Numbered from the stretch's first letter, positions 28,055 to 37,979 are shown. The stretch: 64,000 nt of DNA from Acinetobacter sp. NCu2D-2 (GCF_001647675.1 NZ_CP015594.1:434001-498000); one strand, 5' to 3'. Notes: generated by a model from the sequence alone, not told the origin. Translations and numbers: made by a program.

Positions 28055-28321
28055 GGCGACATGGATGTCGCATGTGTTTCTGTGATACAGGGAAGTATCA
28101 TTAGAAATACAAAATGGTTTTCTTACGAAGCTACGCTTTTCATTTCGCAGAAAAAAAGTAAGGCAGTTTGGATTGTGAATCTATTTCAGATTCAGGTTTG
28201 AAAATCTATTTCATGGACCTAGATTTACGTTACTTTGGATAAGCCCAAAGTAACCAAAGGCTTTCTGTTGAGCAGATATTACATCCCTATAATACTGCTC
28301 AACGGCGACATCCATGTCGCC
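28055..28321. repeat. structured intergenic element bounded by inverted palindromes
   Basis: GCGACATGGATGTCGC at 28056 and GCGACATCCATGTCGC at 28305 are reverse complements of each other, and each is itself a near-palindrome. Between them lie further hairpins: TGAATCT/AGATTCA (28176), TTACTTTGG/CCAAAGTAA (28230) and GTTGAGCAG/CTGCTCAAC (28267). No frame of useful length is open. It fits a MITE-like or REP-type element, or a structured RNA. The whole gap 27973-28486 otherwise holds only AT-rich sequence and the DUF1543 leader. Confidence 0.6.
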
Positions 28322-28486
28322 AACGCGTATCAAAGAATGGTGATTTATATTTAAAAATAGATTTGCTCGAATTTTTAATAACCTATAAAAAATAACAACA
28401 GCGGCTATTCATCATTTTCAATAGTGGTACAGCTAGCCTTATCGTATCATAAAAAACCTCTCGCCAGCCGCCAAAGGAATCTCAAC

Positions 28487-28999
28487 ATGCCTAGTTTATT
28501 TATCGTCATGCTTGGTGGTCGCCATCAGCGTGCCAATACCGAAGTCCATGATGTGGTGCTTACTGTCGGAGAGTCTTTAGAAGAGACCTATCCGCAGCTT
28601 AAAACCGCATGGTTTGGTGAGCAAAAAGGCTTGCATATTGATGCATGGGCACAAATTAATGGTGTTGAGTTTGAAGCTAAAAAATACCAACTGCAATTTA
28701 CTGATGCTGCACCGAATCAAGCTGATGAAAAACTTTGGCTGATTAATTTAGGTGGTTACGATGCCCGTGAGTTTGGTGAGTTACATCGCTATGTTTTGGT
28801 GGTGGCACAAAACCATATGGTGGCAAAACAACGTGGTAAGGTTTACTTTGCATCACATTGGCAAAAACAGCATACGGATCGCGTGCTAGATGTTGATGAC
28901 TGTATTGCCATTGATCATGTGCATGGTCGTTATGTGCAATTAGTCGAGGGCAAGTTTAGTGGCAACTGTTGGGAAAATTGCTACATCACGATTGGTTAA
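28487..28999 (+). CDS. DUF1543 family protein
   Basis: This 170-residue protein starts MPSLFIVMLGGRHQRANTEVHD and contains HIDAWAQINGVEFEAKKYQL and LWLINLGGYDAREFGELH, the pattern of the DUF1543 family (two alpha/beta repeats). Function is unknown. ATG 28487 with AAAGGAAT upstream is chosen over the 21-residue longer opening at 28424. It lies between trpB and the DUF2804 gene; there is no sign that it is linked to tryptophan synthesis. Confidence 0.8.
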   Translation: MPSLFIVMLGGRHQRANTEVHDVVLTVGESLEETYPQLKTAWFGEQKGLHIDAWAQINGVEFEAKKYQLQFTDAAPNQADEKLWLINLGGYDAREFGELHRYVLVVAQNHMVAKQRGKVYFASHWQKQHTDRVLDVDDCIAIDHVHGRYVQLVEGKFSGNCWENCYITIG

Positions 29000-29095
29000 A
29001 TGCTGCTGTGATGAAAAAATTATACAGCTTAAGATATCCATCTGAAAAGTTGAGCTTTGATCAATTTCTTATGCATAATAAAGCTCAATTAAAAA

Positions 29096-30115
29096 ATGAA
29101 TGACCTACATGAGATGTCATCAATGGATCTGATTCAACCAAATGGTCAACCACGCTATGGGCGTTTTCAAGAAGTTCCCAAAACGATTGATTATGAACGC
29201 TATCAATATAAAACACCGTATGGAAAGATATTAAAAGGCTGGCGTAAGCAATTAAAATACAAAAAGTTTAAGTTTTTTAGCATTCAGCATGAGCACTACA
29301 CCATTGGTCTAGCCATCGCTGATATTACATGGGCAGGGCATGGATTTTTCTATATTTATAATCATTTGACTTCAGAAGTGGTGGATTGGAACGCGATTAA
29401 TATTTTATCGCGGCATACTCATCTTGATGAACAGCCCTTGTTTAATCAAAGTTATTTTCATCATTCACCCTTTAGGCTCGATATTCAGCATGCCAATGGC
29501 GTGAGATATATCACTGTAACAAAACACGGCGATTTAAAATTAAGTGCACGTATTTTCTGTGCCGGTACAGATCCCTTGAGTATGTGTAGCCCCACAGGTA
29601 TTAATGGCTGGACCTATACGCAAAAACTCACAACTTTAGGATGCGAAGGCTATTTCATCAATAAACAAGGTCAAACCGTACAATTTGATGATCGAACTTT
29701 TGTGTCTTTAGATGATACCTGTGGCTTTTTACGCCCTGAAACAGCATGGTTTTGGCTGTCTTGTAATTTTTGGGATGCTCAGGAAAATCGTGTCGGAATT
29801 AACTTAGCATCCGGTGTGAATGAAAGTTTTGGTAATGAAAATTGTCTCTGGATTAATGGAACACTTTATCCATTGGCAGATGTTCTTTTTGAGCAAGTTT
29901 CTGAAACTGAATGGAAGATCCACTCCCTAGATGGAAAATTAAAACTCAGTCTGACGACAGGTTGGCGCCGTTTTGAAAATCTCAATTTACGTTTGGTAGG
30001 AAGTCAATTCAGTCAATGGCAAGCCAAAATTAGTGGCACCATTCAGCAAGATGATCAAGAAGTTGTCTTGAATAATGAGTATGGGCTACTAGAGCAGCAT
30101 TATGCCAAGTGGTAA
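29096..30115 (+). CDS. DUF2804 family protein
   Basis: This 339-residue protein has the DUF2804 pattern: LIQPNGQPRYGRF at the N-terminus, FSIQHEHYTIGLAIADITWAG near residue 62, AWFWLSCNFWDAQENRVGINLASG near residue 217 and a C-terminal FGLLEQHYAKW-type ending (actual YGLLEQHYAKW). The protein is soluble, Trp-rich and mostly beta-strand, with no signal peptide. The biochemical role is unknown to me. ATG 29096 has no strong ribosome binding site; ATG 29120 (MDLIQPNG) is an alternative. A strong terminator follows. Confidence 0.8.
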   Translation: MNDLHEMSSMDLIQPNGQPRYGRFQEVPKTIDYERYQYKTPYGKILKGWRKQLKYKKFKFFSIQHEHYTIGLAIADITWAGHGFFYIYNHLTSEVVDWNAINILSRHTHLDEQPLFNQSYFHHSPFRLDIQHANGVRYITVTKHGDLKLSARIFCAGTDPLSMCSPTGINGWTYTQKLTTLGCEGYFINKQGQTVQFDDRTFVSLDDTCGFLRPETAWFWLSCNFWDAQENRVGINLASGVNESFGNENCLWINGTLYPLADVLFEQVSETEWKIHSLDGKLKLSLTTGWRRFENLNLRLVGSQFSQWQAKISGTIQQDDQEVVLNNEYGLLEQHYAKW

Positions 30116-30116
30116 T

Positions 30117-30147
30117 AAAAAAGCCTTCAAATGATGAAGGCTTTTTT
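30117..30147. terminator. bidirectional terminator
   Basis: AAAAAAGCCTTCA-AATGA-TGAAGGCTTTTTT lies between the convergent DUF2804 and PF10118 genes. Confidence 0.88.
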
Positions 30148-30153
30148 ATTTGA

Positions 30154-31035
30154 TTAATTATCTTGTGCCGCTTGCCAAAAGGCTTCGCCAGCTAGAATCG
30201 GATCACCTGTTTCTTCTAAGGTTTTTACCCATACATCGTATTGTGCAATAACGGGATGCTGACTAGGATGAAAATCCTTTTTAAACCAATCGCGATATTG
30301 CTTACTCATTCGAGTTAAAGTGCCGTTTTTCCCAAAGAACCAAGGTAAACCTTTGATATTCATTTTTAAGCGTTGCATCGGAGTAAAGCCATCATATTTC
30401 AACATGACATTGGCACGATACATGGTGAAGCCAAACATCAGCACAGTGGTGGTTAATAATGTGCTCTTACGTAACCATTCGGGTGTGTGTGCGACATCTT
30501 TCATGACATCAAATGCAACATCACGATGTTCCATTTCTTCAATGGCATGCCATGCAAAAAGCGCCCTTACATATGGATGACCTTCTTTTAAGGTTGATTT
30601 TTGTCCATAAAAGGTTTCTGCCATCAGCGCAGTCAAATGTTCGGCTGCAGCAGTCATAGCAATATTGTATTGCGGTGAGCGTTTTTCGAGTTCAAATTTA
30701 AAAATTTTGTTTAATCGTTGGATAAATTGATCCACCGGCATACCTTGTTTGCGCATGACTTGATTCATTTTGTCATGTGCAATGCCGTGCTGTGCTTCTT
30801 GGCGAATAAAATCCGCGACACGTTTTTGTAGGTCTGGATCGGTAATTTGATCGCGGAACAGACGGACACTTTGAATAAAATAACGTTCGCCATCGGGGAA
30901 GGTGAGGCTTAGTGCGTCAAACATACGAGTAATAAACGGATCGCTACCAAACCAATAGCGAGGGATTTCATCCAGTTTAAAATCAAGATTGGTGCGAACC
31001 ACCGGCATAACGGATGTTTTTAATGGTACATTCAT
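30154..31035 (-). CDS. predicted metal-dependent hydrolase (PF10118 family)
   Basis: This 293-residue, mostly helical protein belongs to the predicted metal-dependent hydrolase family PF10118. Ferritin-like metal ligands are visible as FIRQEAQHGIAH (about residue 89), AAAEHLTALMAE (about residue 130) and WHAIEEMEHRDVAFD (about residue 166), which suggest a di-iron or similar site. Two hydrophobic segments near residue 195 may attach it to the membrane. It is divergent from an AraC-type regulator 157 bases away, which probably controls it. The substrate is unknown; such pairs are common in Acinetobacter and Pseudomonas. Confidence 0.82.
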   Translation of the reverse strand: MNVPLKTSVMPVVRTNLDFKLDEIPRYWFGSDPFITRMFDALSLTFPDGERYFIQSVRLFRDQITDPDLQKRVADFIRQEAQHGIAHDKMNQVMRKQGMPVDQFIQRLNKIFKFELEKRSPQYNIAMTAAAEHLTALMAETFYGQKSTLKEGHPYVRALFAWHAIEEMEHRDVAFDVMKDVAHTPEWLRKSTLLTTTVLMFGFTMYRANVMLKYDGFTPMQRLKMNIKGLPWFFGKNGTLTRMSKQYRDWFKKDFHPSQHPVIAQYDVWVKTLEETGDPILAGEAFWQAAQDN

Positions 31036-31192
31036 TTTGATTATTCTGCTCGATTCGATAGTTCATAGTATGGCGTAGGCACCACTAATTGTTTTGACAG
31101 TTGTGGACATTTTTTATACATTTTATGCCAAATGAAAATAAAGCATGTCAGTTTTCAGTGACACTATTGCACGGCTCGAAAGGACATCGTGA

Positions 31193-32224
31193 ATGCAAGA
31201 GATTAAAATATCCAATGGCTATGTGCAGTTATGGGCAAGCTATCTGCGCAGTCAACAGATTGAGCCAATCGAGGCTGAATTTTTACAGCACTTACGCCCT
31301 CAGCTCATTCATTTGATAGATCAGCCATTCGATACCCAAGTACCATTGGAGCTGCTGAATCAGATTGTGCAGGACACACAGGATTATCTAAAAAGCCCAC
31401 AATTGATTTTTGATATGGTGCAGGTGATTCGTCCTGAGCATTTTGGGCTATTGGGTTATATGGCCTCCAAAAGCAGCAACTTGTCAGAAATCATTGATTA
31501 TATTATGCGCTTTCAGCGTTTGGTAATTGATGGTAGTGAATTTGTGCCGCTGCAACTGCGTCAATCAGAACAGGGGATTGAGCTGTATTGGGCGTATTTG
31601 GACGATAAATACAATGTACTCAATGAGCTGACCATGGCAGCAATGTTACAACTCGCACGCAGTATTTTACTTGAACAGCAACTTCAACTAAAAACCGTTT
31701 ATTTTGCCCATGCGCCATCGGTTGCCCCCCAACATTTTTATAAGTTCTTTGCCACCGAAGTGTTATTTTCACAACCTTATTATGGCTTTAGTCTTGATTT
31801 AACAGGTTTATATTTACAATCGGAACAGGCTGATCCGATATTATTAAAATTATTGCTGCAGCAAGCTGAACAAGCGATTGCAGTTAAACCAATGCTTGAT
31901 GATATAGTTTTTCAAGCGCGTAATTTGATAGCTGAACATTTACGTACGACACAGCGCGCTATTAAAATCGAACAGCTTGCACAGCAACTACATATGTCTA
32001 TTCGGACGCTGCAGCGCAATTTAGAACAAGAAGACACATCATTTAAGAAACTGTTAGAACAAGAGCGTATCAAGCGCTGCGAACAGTTATTGGAACAAAA
32101 TTATAGTTTTGTAGAGATTGCTGAACTGTTGGATTATTCAGATCAATCTGCTTTGGCACGTGCTTATAAGGCGGCAACAGGTATGACGCTTCTAGCCAGA
32201 AAGAAACAAATGAAACAGCCATAA
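31193..32224 (+). CDS. AraC-family transcriptional regulator
   Basis: This 343-residue regulator has an N-terminal ligand-sensing domain of the PF12625 (arabinose-binding-like) type, about residues 20-210, with PEHFGLLGYMASKSSNLSEII. A C-terminal AraC DNA-binding domain follows at about 240-335, with two helix-turn-helices: IKIEQLAQQLHMSIRTLQRNL and FVEIAELLDYSDQSALARAYK. AAAGGA lies upstream of ATG 31193. It is divergent from the PF10118 hydrolase gene, and the natural guess is that it activates that gene in response to a small molecule. It resembles the OruR/AlkR-like subgroup, but the effector is unknown. Confidence 0.88.
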   Translation: MQEIKISNGYVQLWASYLRSQQIEPIEAEFLQHLRPQLIHLIDQPFDTQVPLELLNQIVQDTQDYLKSPQLIFDMVQVIRPEHFGLLGYMASKSSNLSEIIDYIMRFQRLVIDGSEFVPLQLRQSEQGIELYWAYLDDKYNVLNELTMAAMLQLARSILLEQQLQLKTVYFAHAPSVAPQHFYKFFATEVLFSQPYYGFSLDLTGLYLQSEQADPILLKLLLQQAEQAIAVKPMLDDIVFQARNLIAEHLRTTQRAIKIEQLAQQLHMSIRTLQRNLEQEDTSFKKLLEQERIKRCEQLLEQNYSFVEIAELLDYSDQSALARAYKAATGMTLLARKKQMKQP

Positions 32225-32250
32225 AAAAGCGACCGACTGGCCGCTTAAAT
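32222..32250 (-). terminator. NhaC-gene terminator
   Basis: On the minus strand AAGCGGCC-AGTC-GGTCGCTT (with a G-U pair) is followed by T4, 14 bases past the stop at 32264. The hairpin also abuts the AraC-gene stop at 32224. Confidence 0.65.
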
Positions 32251-32263
32251 ACTTAAAAAATTA

Positions 32264-33592
32264 TTAGATTTTGACTTTGGGAAAGCGAAAAGCAATCGCA
32301 AGTACAGCAAATATCGCCAAAATCCAACAGTAATACACACCACCAATCAATTCGACAGGGGAAAGTTTAACAATAGAACAAGCCAACAATAACTGCGCAC
32401 CATAGGGAATTAAGCCTTGTACTACACAAGAGAAAATATCCATCAAGGCTGCAGAGCGTTTAGGATCAACGTCGTACTCTTTTGCAACTTCTCGTGCCAT
32501 ATCACCCGATAAGATAATTGCAACGGTGTTGTTGGCAACAAATAAATTCGAGAAGATAACGAGGAAGCTAATACCAATTTCACCCGCACGTTGACGTCCT
32601 ACTTTTAATAAACGCGTGATGGCATAAATTTTTTCAATTAACCAGCGCAAACCACCTTCACGTTGCATGATGGCTGATAATCCACCCAAGAACATAGACA
32701 GTAATGCAACTTCAAACATACCGACAAAGCCATCATAAATGGCATTATTCAATTTAAGCAGATCAAAGTCAGGTGTTGCCATTAAACCAAAGATACCCGA
32801 TAACACAATTCCAAGGGTTAAAATGGCTAATACATGCAGACGGCTAAAAGCGAGAACAAAAACGGCGATATAAGGTAGAACCAAGAGCCAATTAAAATCC
32901 TTATATTCAACGGCGTTCGATTCACTGCTGCTGAGCATATAGAGAGCTAAGGTGATAATGGATGCGGGAACGGCAATCCAAACATTGACTTTAAATTTGT
33001 CACGCAGCTCAACTTTTTGACTGGTCGTTGCCGCAATCGTGGTGTCAGAAATCATGGAAAGATTATCACCAAACATCGCACCACCGACCACAGCACCAAT
33101 AGCAATGACCACACTGAGATCGGTCACTTGTGCAAAACCAAAGGCAATTGGTGCACATGCGGCAATTGTTCCCATCGAAGTTCCCATTGCAGTCGCAATA
33201 AATGCAGAAATGACGAACAACATAGGAAGGACAAATTGAGGCGGTATGAACGACAATCCCATTTGTACAGTGGCATCGACACTACCGATAGTTGAGCTGA
33301 CACTGGCAAATGCACCGGCAAGCATGAACACCATGAACATTAGAATTAAATTCGGATGCCTCGCACCTTTAAGAAATTCTTCAATACCTTGGTTGAGTTT
33401 CCCGCGATACACTAATGCAGCCAAGATAATCGCAGGCAATGCGGCAACAGGGGCTTTGACTTGATAGAACGCCATTTCTGTGCCGATCAAGGTGTGATAA
33501 ATCCCGCTACCTAAAAAAATGGTTAAAAAAACAATGAGGGGCAGCAGTGCAATTGCTCGCGCATGCACCGTACCTTCAGATTCTGTCTGCAT
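32264..33592 (-). CDS. Na+/H+ antiporter, NhaC family
   Basis: This 442-residue inner-membrane protein has about eleven hydrophobic segments. The NhaC pattern is visible: GTSMGTIAACAPIAFGFA and GAVVGGAMFGDNLSMISDTTIAAT in the middle, and SNLFVANNTVAIILSGDMA in the C-terminal half. The family exchanges sodium for protons, and some members are amino-acid or malate/lactate antiporters, so the substrate should be left open. The gene is solitary and divergent from trpA across a 366-base AT-rich gap. Confidence 0.85.
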   Translation of the reverse strand: MQTESEGTVHARAIALLPLIVFLTIFLGSGIYHTLIGTEMAFYQVKAPVAALPAIILAALVYRGKLNQGIEEFLKGARHPNLILMFMVFMLAGAFASVSSTIGSVDATVQMGLSFIPPQFVLPMLFVISAFIATAMGTSMGTIAACAPIAFGFAQVTDLSVVIAIGAVVGGAMFGDNLSMISDTTIAATTSQKVELRDKFKVNVWIAVPASIITLALYMLSSSESNAVEYKDFNWLLVLPYIAVFVLAFSRLHVLAILTLGIVLSGIFGLMATPDFDLLKLNNAIYDGFVGMFEVALLSMFLGGLSAIMQREGGLRWLIEKIYAITRLLKVGRQRAGEIGISFLVIFSNLFVANNTVAIILSGDMAREVAKEYDVDPKRSAALMDIFSCVVQGLIPYGAQLLLACSIVKLSPVELIGGVYYCWILAIFAVLAIAFRFPKVKI

Positions 33593-33958
33593 AGGAGATA
33601 AAAAAATAGGAGAATAGGTGTAGTATAAAACAGGTTTTGCTATTTCTAAAAAATATTATCTAAACAAGCTAAGACTTCTATTTTTAACATTTTTTTAACG
33701 ATAAAAATAAGTTTTTCTAAATATTCACTATTTTAGTAATTCCTGAAAATAGGCATCTTTGATCATTGAGAAAAAAATCAAAATATTCGTAAATACTGTT
33801 TTTCGGGTTGTTCTGAAATCTACACGCAAAGCAGCAAATGTATTTGTGCTGTTTTGCGCACTGTTCAATGGACAAAAAATAGCGTTACAATGCGGAGTCT
33901 TGTAATTTTACATAGTCAATGCCTCAAGTTTGAAACACGTTAAGGAAAGCTCAACCCT
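33593..33958. other. intergenic gap between NhaC gene and trpA
   Basis: No open frame, hairpin or recognised repeat is visible. The gap is very AT-rich and must hold the promoters of both divergent genes. AAGGAAAG just before 33959 is the trpA ribosome binding site. I see no leader peptide with Trp codons of the attenuation type. Confidence 0.5.
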
Positions 33959-34762
33959 ATGTCACGTTTAGCCACTCGATTTGAACAACTTAAATCTCAA
34001 CAGCGTAAAGCTTTAGTTTCTTATGTAATGGCTGGCGATCCTCATCCGGAAGTTACTGTGCCATTGCTTCATCAAATGGTGGATGCAGGTGTCGACGTAA
34101 TTGAATTAGGTCTTCCTTTTTCAGACCCAATGGCAGATGGTCCAGTCATCGCATTGGCTGCTGAGCGTGCCCTTGCAGGTGGAACCAATACCCTTGATGC
34201 CCTAAATATGGTGAAAGAATTTCGTTTAAAAGATAGCGAAACACCTGTGGTACTCATGGGATATTTAAATCCTGTTGAAGTGATTGGCTATGAAAAATTT
34301 GTGGCGTATGCCAATGAATGTGGTGTTGATGGTGTACTTCTTGTGGATTTACCACCTGAAGAAGCAGATGATTTTAAAACTGTATTGCAAAAATACGATA
34401 TGGATCAAATCTTCTTGCTTGCACCAACCTCAACAGATGCACGTATTCAACATGTAGTTAAACAAGCCAGCGGCTTTATTTACTATGTATCGTTGAAAGG
34501 TGTCACAGGTGCAGCGACTTTAGACGTGTCTGAAGCGGCTGCCCGCATTGAAAAGATTAAAGCTGTGACCAATGTTCCTGTGGGCGTAGGTTTTGGTATT
34601 AGCGATGCTGCATCTGCGAAAGCGATGGGTGTTGCTGCCGATGCCGTAATTGTAGGGAGTGCATTTGTGAAACAATTTGCCTCACTTGCACCAGAGCAAG
34701 CTGTTGTTGAAACAGTGAATAAAGTCAAGGAGCTTCGAGCAGCGCTCGATGAGTTAGTATGA
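33959..34762 (+). CDS. trpA: tryptophan synthase alpha chain
   Basis: TrpA cleaves indole-3-glycerol phosphate to indole, which is channelled to TrpB. This 267-residue TIM-barrel protein has [14 protein letters not shown] at the N-terminus with a catalytic Glu in [18 protein letters not shown] (about residue 49), the active-site Asp in [17 protein letters not shown], and the phosphate loop [14 protein letters not shown]. It overlaps the accD start by four bases (ATGA), so the two are coupled. It is about 6 kb downstream of trpF-trpB on the same strand. Confidence 0.96.
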   Translation: MSRLATRFEQLKSQQRKALVSYVMAGDPHPEVTVPLLHQMVDAGVDVIELGLPFSDPMADGPVIALAAERALAGGTNTLDALNMVKEFRLKDSETPVVLMGYLNPVEVIGYEKFVAYANECGVDGVLLVDLPPEEADDFKTVLQKYDMDQIFLLAPTSTDARIQHVVKQASGFIYYVSLKGVTGAATLDVSEAAARIEKIKAVTNVPVGVGFGISDAASAKAMGVAADAVIVGSAFVKQFASLAPEQAVVETVNKVKELRAALDELV

Positions 34763-35655
34763 GTCAACCAGTGAAATCAGGCAAAATTCTGAGCCCATCG
34801 ACCCCGTGGACTGAACGTCATGTTCCGGGTATTCACATGCCAGATGAGCAAACTACACTTAAAGCAACATTTACTGAACCGACCATTGAGTGTCCAGAAT
34901 GTCATGCTTTGGTGACACGTACTGCGATGTCATTTAACGCCTATGTCTGTCCGCAATGCGACGAACATTTGCGTATGAAAGCCCGTGATCGTTTGAACTG
35001 GTTCTTTGACCAAGTTCAAACTGAAATGGGTCAAGAATTTACTGCGAAAGATCCACTTAAGTTTGTCGATAGCAAAGCGTATCCTGACCGTATGGCGGAA
35101 GCGCAAAAGAAAACTGGTGAGACTGAAGCATTAGTGGTCATGCAAGGGTTGCTGAAAGGCGTACCCATGATCGCAACAGCCTTTGAATTTGATTTCATGG
35201 GCGGTTCAATGGGTACGGTTGTGGGTGACCGTTTTGTTCAAGCAGCAGAGCGTGCAATTGAACTACAACAGCCATTGATCTGTTTTGCTGCATCTGGTGG
35301 TGCGCGTATGCAAGAAGGCATGTTGTCTTTAATGCAAATGGCACGTACTTCAGCAGCGATTCAGCGTCTTAAAGAAGCGGGCTTACCGTATGTTGTGGTG
35401 CTTACACATCCAGTTTATGGTGGTGTGACCGCATCTTTAGCTATGCTGGGTGATGTACATTTGGCTGAGCCTAAAGCGATGATCGGCTTTGCAGGTAAGC
35501 GTGTAATTGAACAAACTGTGCGCGAAAAATTGGATGAACCATTCCAACGTGCTGAATATTTGCTTGATCATGGTGTGATCGATCAAATCGTTCATCGTCA
35601 CGCATTACGTGATACAGTTTACCGTATTGTCGCGAAATTGATGAATTTGCCTTGA
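34759..35655 (+). CDS. accD: acetyl-CoA carboxylase carboxyltransferase beta subunit
   Basis: With AccA, AccD transfers the carboxyl group from carboxybiotin to acetyl-CoA to give malonyl-CoA for fatty acid synthesis. This 298-residue protein has the N-terminal zinc ribbon, CPEC at about residue 46 and CPQC 19 residues later. The crotonase-like core has [22 protein letters not shown] and [17 protein letters not shown]. It overlaps trpA by four bases at its start, and the next gene folC begins inside its stop region. The trpA-accD-folC arrangement recalls the Pseudomonas trpF-accD-folC run. Confidence 0.96.
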   Translation: MSQPVKSGKILSPSTPWTERHVPGIHMPDEQTTLKATFTEPTIECPECHALVTRTAMSFNAYVCPQCDEHLRMKARDRLNWFFDQVQTEMGQEFTAKDPLKFVDSKAYPDRMAEAQKKTGETEALVVMQGLLKGVPMIATAFEFDFMGGSMGTVVGDRFVQAAERAIELQQPLICFAASGGARMQEGMLSLMQMARTSAAIQRLKEAGLPYVVVLTHPVYGGVTASLAMLGDVHLAEPKAMIGFAGKRVIEQTVREKLDEPFQRAEYLLDHGVIDQIVHRHALRDTVYRIVAKLMNLP

Positions 35656-36935
35656 ATACAGCACCATTAGCAACAGATTCACTTGATACATGGCTCGACT
35701 ATTGGAGCCATGTTCACGTTACAGGAATTGATTTAGGTCTCGAGCGAGTTATTCCCGTTGCGGAACAGCTCGGTGTGACGTCGCCAGCAGCAAAAGTGTT
35801 GACGGTGGCTGGGACCAATGGTAAGGGTTCAACCACAACAACTTTGGCATCAATTTTAAATGCACAAGGTTATAAAGTTGGACTCTATCAATCTCCGCAT
35901 GTTTATCGTTTTAATGAACGTGTCAAATTACGTGGTATCAAAGTTGAAGATCAGTTGCTGATTGATGCTTTTGTTAAAGTTGATCAAGCACGTCGCGCTT
36001 GTGATCTGACTTTATCGTTCTTTGAAGCAACCACACTTGCGGCATTTGTGATTTTTAAAGATCAAGAATGCGATGTGTGGGTGCTTGAAGTGGGTTTAGG
36101 CGGTCGACTGGATGTAGTCAATGTTGTTAATCCAAATGTAGCGGTGATTACCAATATTGGTCTTGATCATACTGAATGGTTAGGCGATACCATTGAGAAA
36201 ATTGCTTTTGAAAAAGCAGGAATCATGCGTCCAAATATTCCAGTAGTGTTTGGTGGGAAACAACAGATTCCCCAAGCGATTTTAAACAAAGCTGCAGATT
36301 GCCAAGCAACTCTTTATGCACTCGATCGTGATTATTTTTATACGCTCAATGAAGATGGTCAGTCTTGGTCATTTGCCTCTGCAGGAACAACTTTAAATTT
36401 ACCAACAGGTAGTTTGGCGGTTGATAATATTTCAACTGCAGTTGCTGCGATTTTGCTCAGTGATTTACACGTTACACAAGAGGCAATCGCGCAAGGTATT
36501 CATAATGCGAAATTACCTGGACGATTCGAAATACGTCAAATCAAAGATAAGACCGTTATTTTTGATGCAGGGCACAATCCGCATGGCGTCGAATTTTTGC
36601 TAAAACAATTGCGTAATTTTCTAAATTACAATAAACAATATACTCAAGTATCGTGTGTGTTCTCGATGTTGGGTGATAAAGATATCCAATCTGTGGTTGG
36701 TTTGTTAAAAGCGCATATTCAAAAATGGAATATTGCAGCATTAACAGTACCACGCGCAGCAGAATTATCGGTTTTGAGTAGTGCTTTGACTGGTCAAAAT
36801 GTTGAAATCTTTGATAACGTAAAATTAGCTTTTCAATCAGCGCTCGATGATACAAATAAAAATCAGCTGATCTTGGTATGTGGTTCATTTCATACTTTGG
36901 AAGCGGTATGGGAGTATTTGCAAGAATGTCAATGA
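35652..36935 (+). CDS. folC: bifunctional dihydrofolate/folylpolyglutamate synthase
   Basis: FolC adds glutamate to dihydropteroate and to reduced folates. This 427-residue enzyme of the Mur ligase fold has the ATP P-loop [18 protein letters not shown] (about residue 52), [17 protein letters not shown], and the family signatures [16 protein letters not shown] and [11 protein letters not shown]. The C-terminal domain carries [10 protein letters not shown]. The start is TTG at 35652, overlapping the accD stop TGA; no ATG gives the full N-terminus. Its stop overlaps the start region of the SPOR protein gene. Confidence 0.95.
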   Translation: MNTAPLATDSLDTWLDYWSHVHVTGIDLGLERVIPVAEQLGVTSPAAKVLTVAGTNGKGSTTTTLASILNAQGYKVGLYQSPHVYRFNERVKLRGIKVEDQLLIDAFVKVDQARRACDLTLSFFEATTLAAFVIFKDQECDVWVLEVGLGGRLDVVNVVNPNVAVITNIGLDHTEWLGDTIEKIAFEKAGIMRPNIPVVFGGKQQIPQAILNKAADCQATLYALDRDYFYTLNEDGQSWSFASAGTTLNLPTGSLAVDNISTAVAAILLSDLHVTQEAIAQGIHNAKLPGRFEIRQIKDKTVIFDAGHNPHGVEFLLKQLRNFLNYNKQYTQVSCVFSMLGDKDIQSVVGLLKAHIQKWNIAALTVPRAAELSVLSSALTGQNVEIFDNVKLAFQSALDDTNKNQLILVCGSFHTLEAVWEYLQECQ

Positions 36936-37885
36936 ATAACAAGCAACGCTGGATGGGCGGCGTTGTTTTACTCGGTGGTGGTATTTTATTGGCCGCTTTA
37001 CTGTTAAAAGGTAAAGATGAAATCGACATTCAACACCAGAATACTTTAGATGAGTCTGCACAAGTGGAAGGTGCTGAAAAAAATACGCCTAAAAATACCT
37101 TAACACTCGATGTTGAAACCGAAAAACGTTTGCTTGAACAACAGCGTCGTGACCGTGAAAAATCAGTGGCAGAGCAAGAAGCACGTGCCGCTGAATTTTT
37201 AGCGATGCAGCAACAAGCGGAAGCAGATGCAGCACGTAAAGCGGCGGAAGAATATGCCGCACTTAACGCGCATCGTATGGGACAGCAAAGTTCTGACAAT
37301 ATTCCACCTGAGTTAGTTGAAGACGAAAAAGCGAAACAGAAGCGTATGGCTGAAGATAAAGCCAATGCTGAAAAGAAGCTAACGCAGCAAAAAGCTGAAC
37401 AAGAAAAACAACATGCTTCTAGTGATGCTGCAAAGAAAGAGGCTGAGCGTAAAGCTGCTGAGAAGAAAAAAGCAGAAGAAAAGCTAAAAGCTGAAGAAGC
37501 GCGTAAGGCTTCTGCGAAAAAAGAAGCTGAACATAAAGCGGCTGAAAAGAAAAAGGCTGAGGAAAAACACAAAGCTGAAGAAGCAAAGAAAAAAGCTGAA
37601 GCTGAAAAAGCACGTAAATTGCTTGAAGGCGACCACGATAAACAGTGGATGGTGCAAGTGGCATTGGCAGCAAATGCCGCGAATGCAGATGCAATTGCAG
37701 CGAAACTTCGTGCGAAAGGCTATAAAGTAACTAAGAGCCCAACGTCTAAAGGGATTCGTATTATGGTCGGCCCTGCGAAAGACCGTGAAGCTGCGGATGC
37801 AACGCGTAAAAAGATTGCATCGGATAGTAGCTTAAATATGAAATCCGCTTGGGTGAACGAGTGGGTTCCATTAGATAAGCGTTAA
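36926..37885 (+). CDS. SPOR-domain membrane protein (DedD-like)
   Basis: This is a protein of about 319 residues with a short cytoplasmic start, one membrane segment (QRWMGGVVLLGGGILLAALLL, about residues 8-27), a long Ala/Lys/Glu-rich coiled-coil region with AEKKKAEEK-type repeats (about 60-235), and a C-terminal SPOR domain (about 240-315, beginning DKQWMVQVALAANAANADAI). SPOR domains bind denuded septal peptidoglycan, so a cell-division role like DedD is likely. ATG 36926 overlaps the folC stop; ATG 36932 is an alternative. The usual downstream genes cvpA-purF are absent here, and a terminator follows. Confidence 0.85.
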   Translation: MSMNNKQRWMGGVVLLGGGILLAALLLKGKDEIDIQHQNTLDESAQVEGAEKNTPKNTLTLDVETEKRLLEQQRRDREKSVAEQEARAAEFLAMQQQAEADAARKAAEEYAALNAHRMGQQSSDNIPPELVEDEKAKQKRMAEDKANAEKKLTQQKAEQEKQHASSDAAKKEAERKAAEKKKAEEKLKAEEARKASAKKEAEHKAAEKKKAEEKHKAEEAKKKAEAEKARKLLEGDHDKQWMVQVALAANAANADAIAAKLRAKGYKVTKSPTSKGIRIMVGPAKDREAADATRKKIASDSSLNMKSAWVNEWVPLDKR

Positions 37886-37898
37886 TACTTAAAGCATT

Positions 37899-37928
37899 AA
37901 AAAAGCCCATCACATGATGGGCTTTTTT
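37899..37928 (+). terminator. terminator of the trpA-accD-folC-SPOR run
   Basis: AAAAAAGCCCATCA-CA-TGATGGGCTTTTTT, 13 bases after the stop. Confidence 0.9.
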
Positions 37929-37979
37929 AATTCATCGAAACTCAGGCTCGTAAAATGAGTTTGGATTCTTATTTTGCTC

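Noticed and set aside
27973..28486. Possible decayed insertion sequence after trpB
   Set aside because: No transposase fragment could be read in any frame; it is described as a structured repeat element instead.
33017..33464. Plus-strand frames within the NhaC gene
   Set aside because: Shadows of the transporter gene; low-complexity translation typical of antisense membrane-protein sequence.
33593..33958. Trp leader-peptide attenuator upstream of trpA
   Set aside because: No short frame with adjacent Trp codons and no alternative hairpins could be found in the gap.
37030..37572. 180-residue Ser/Ala/Cys/Phe-rich minus-strand frame
   Set aside because: It is the antisense shadow of the Ala/Lys/Glu repeat region in the SPOR protein, where GCN/AAR/GAR codons leave the opposite strand open.
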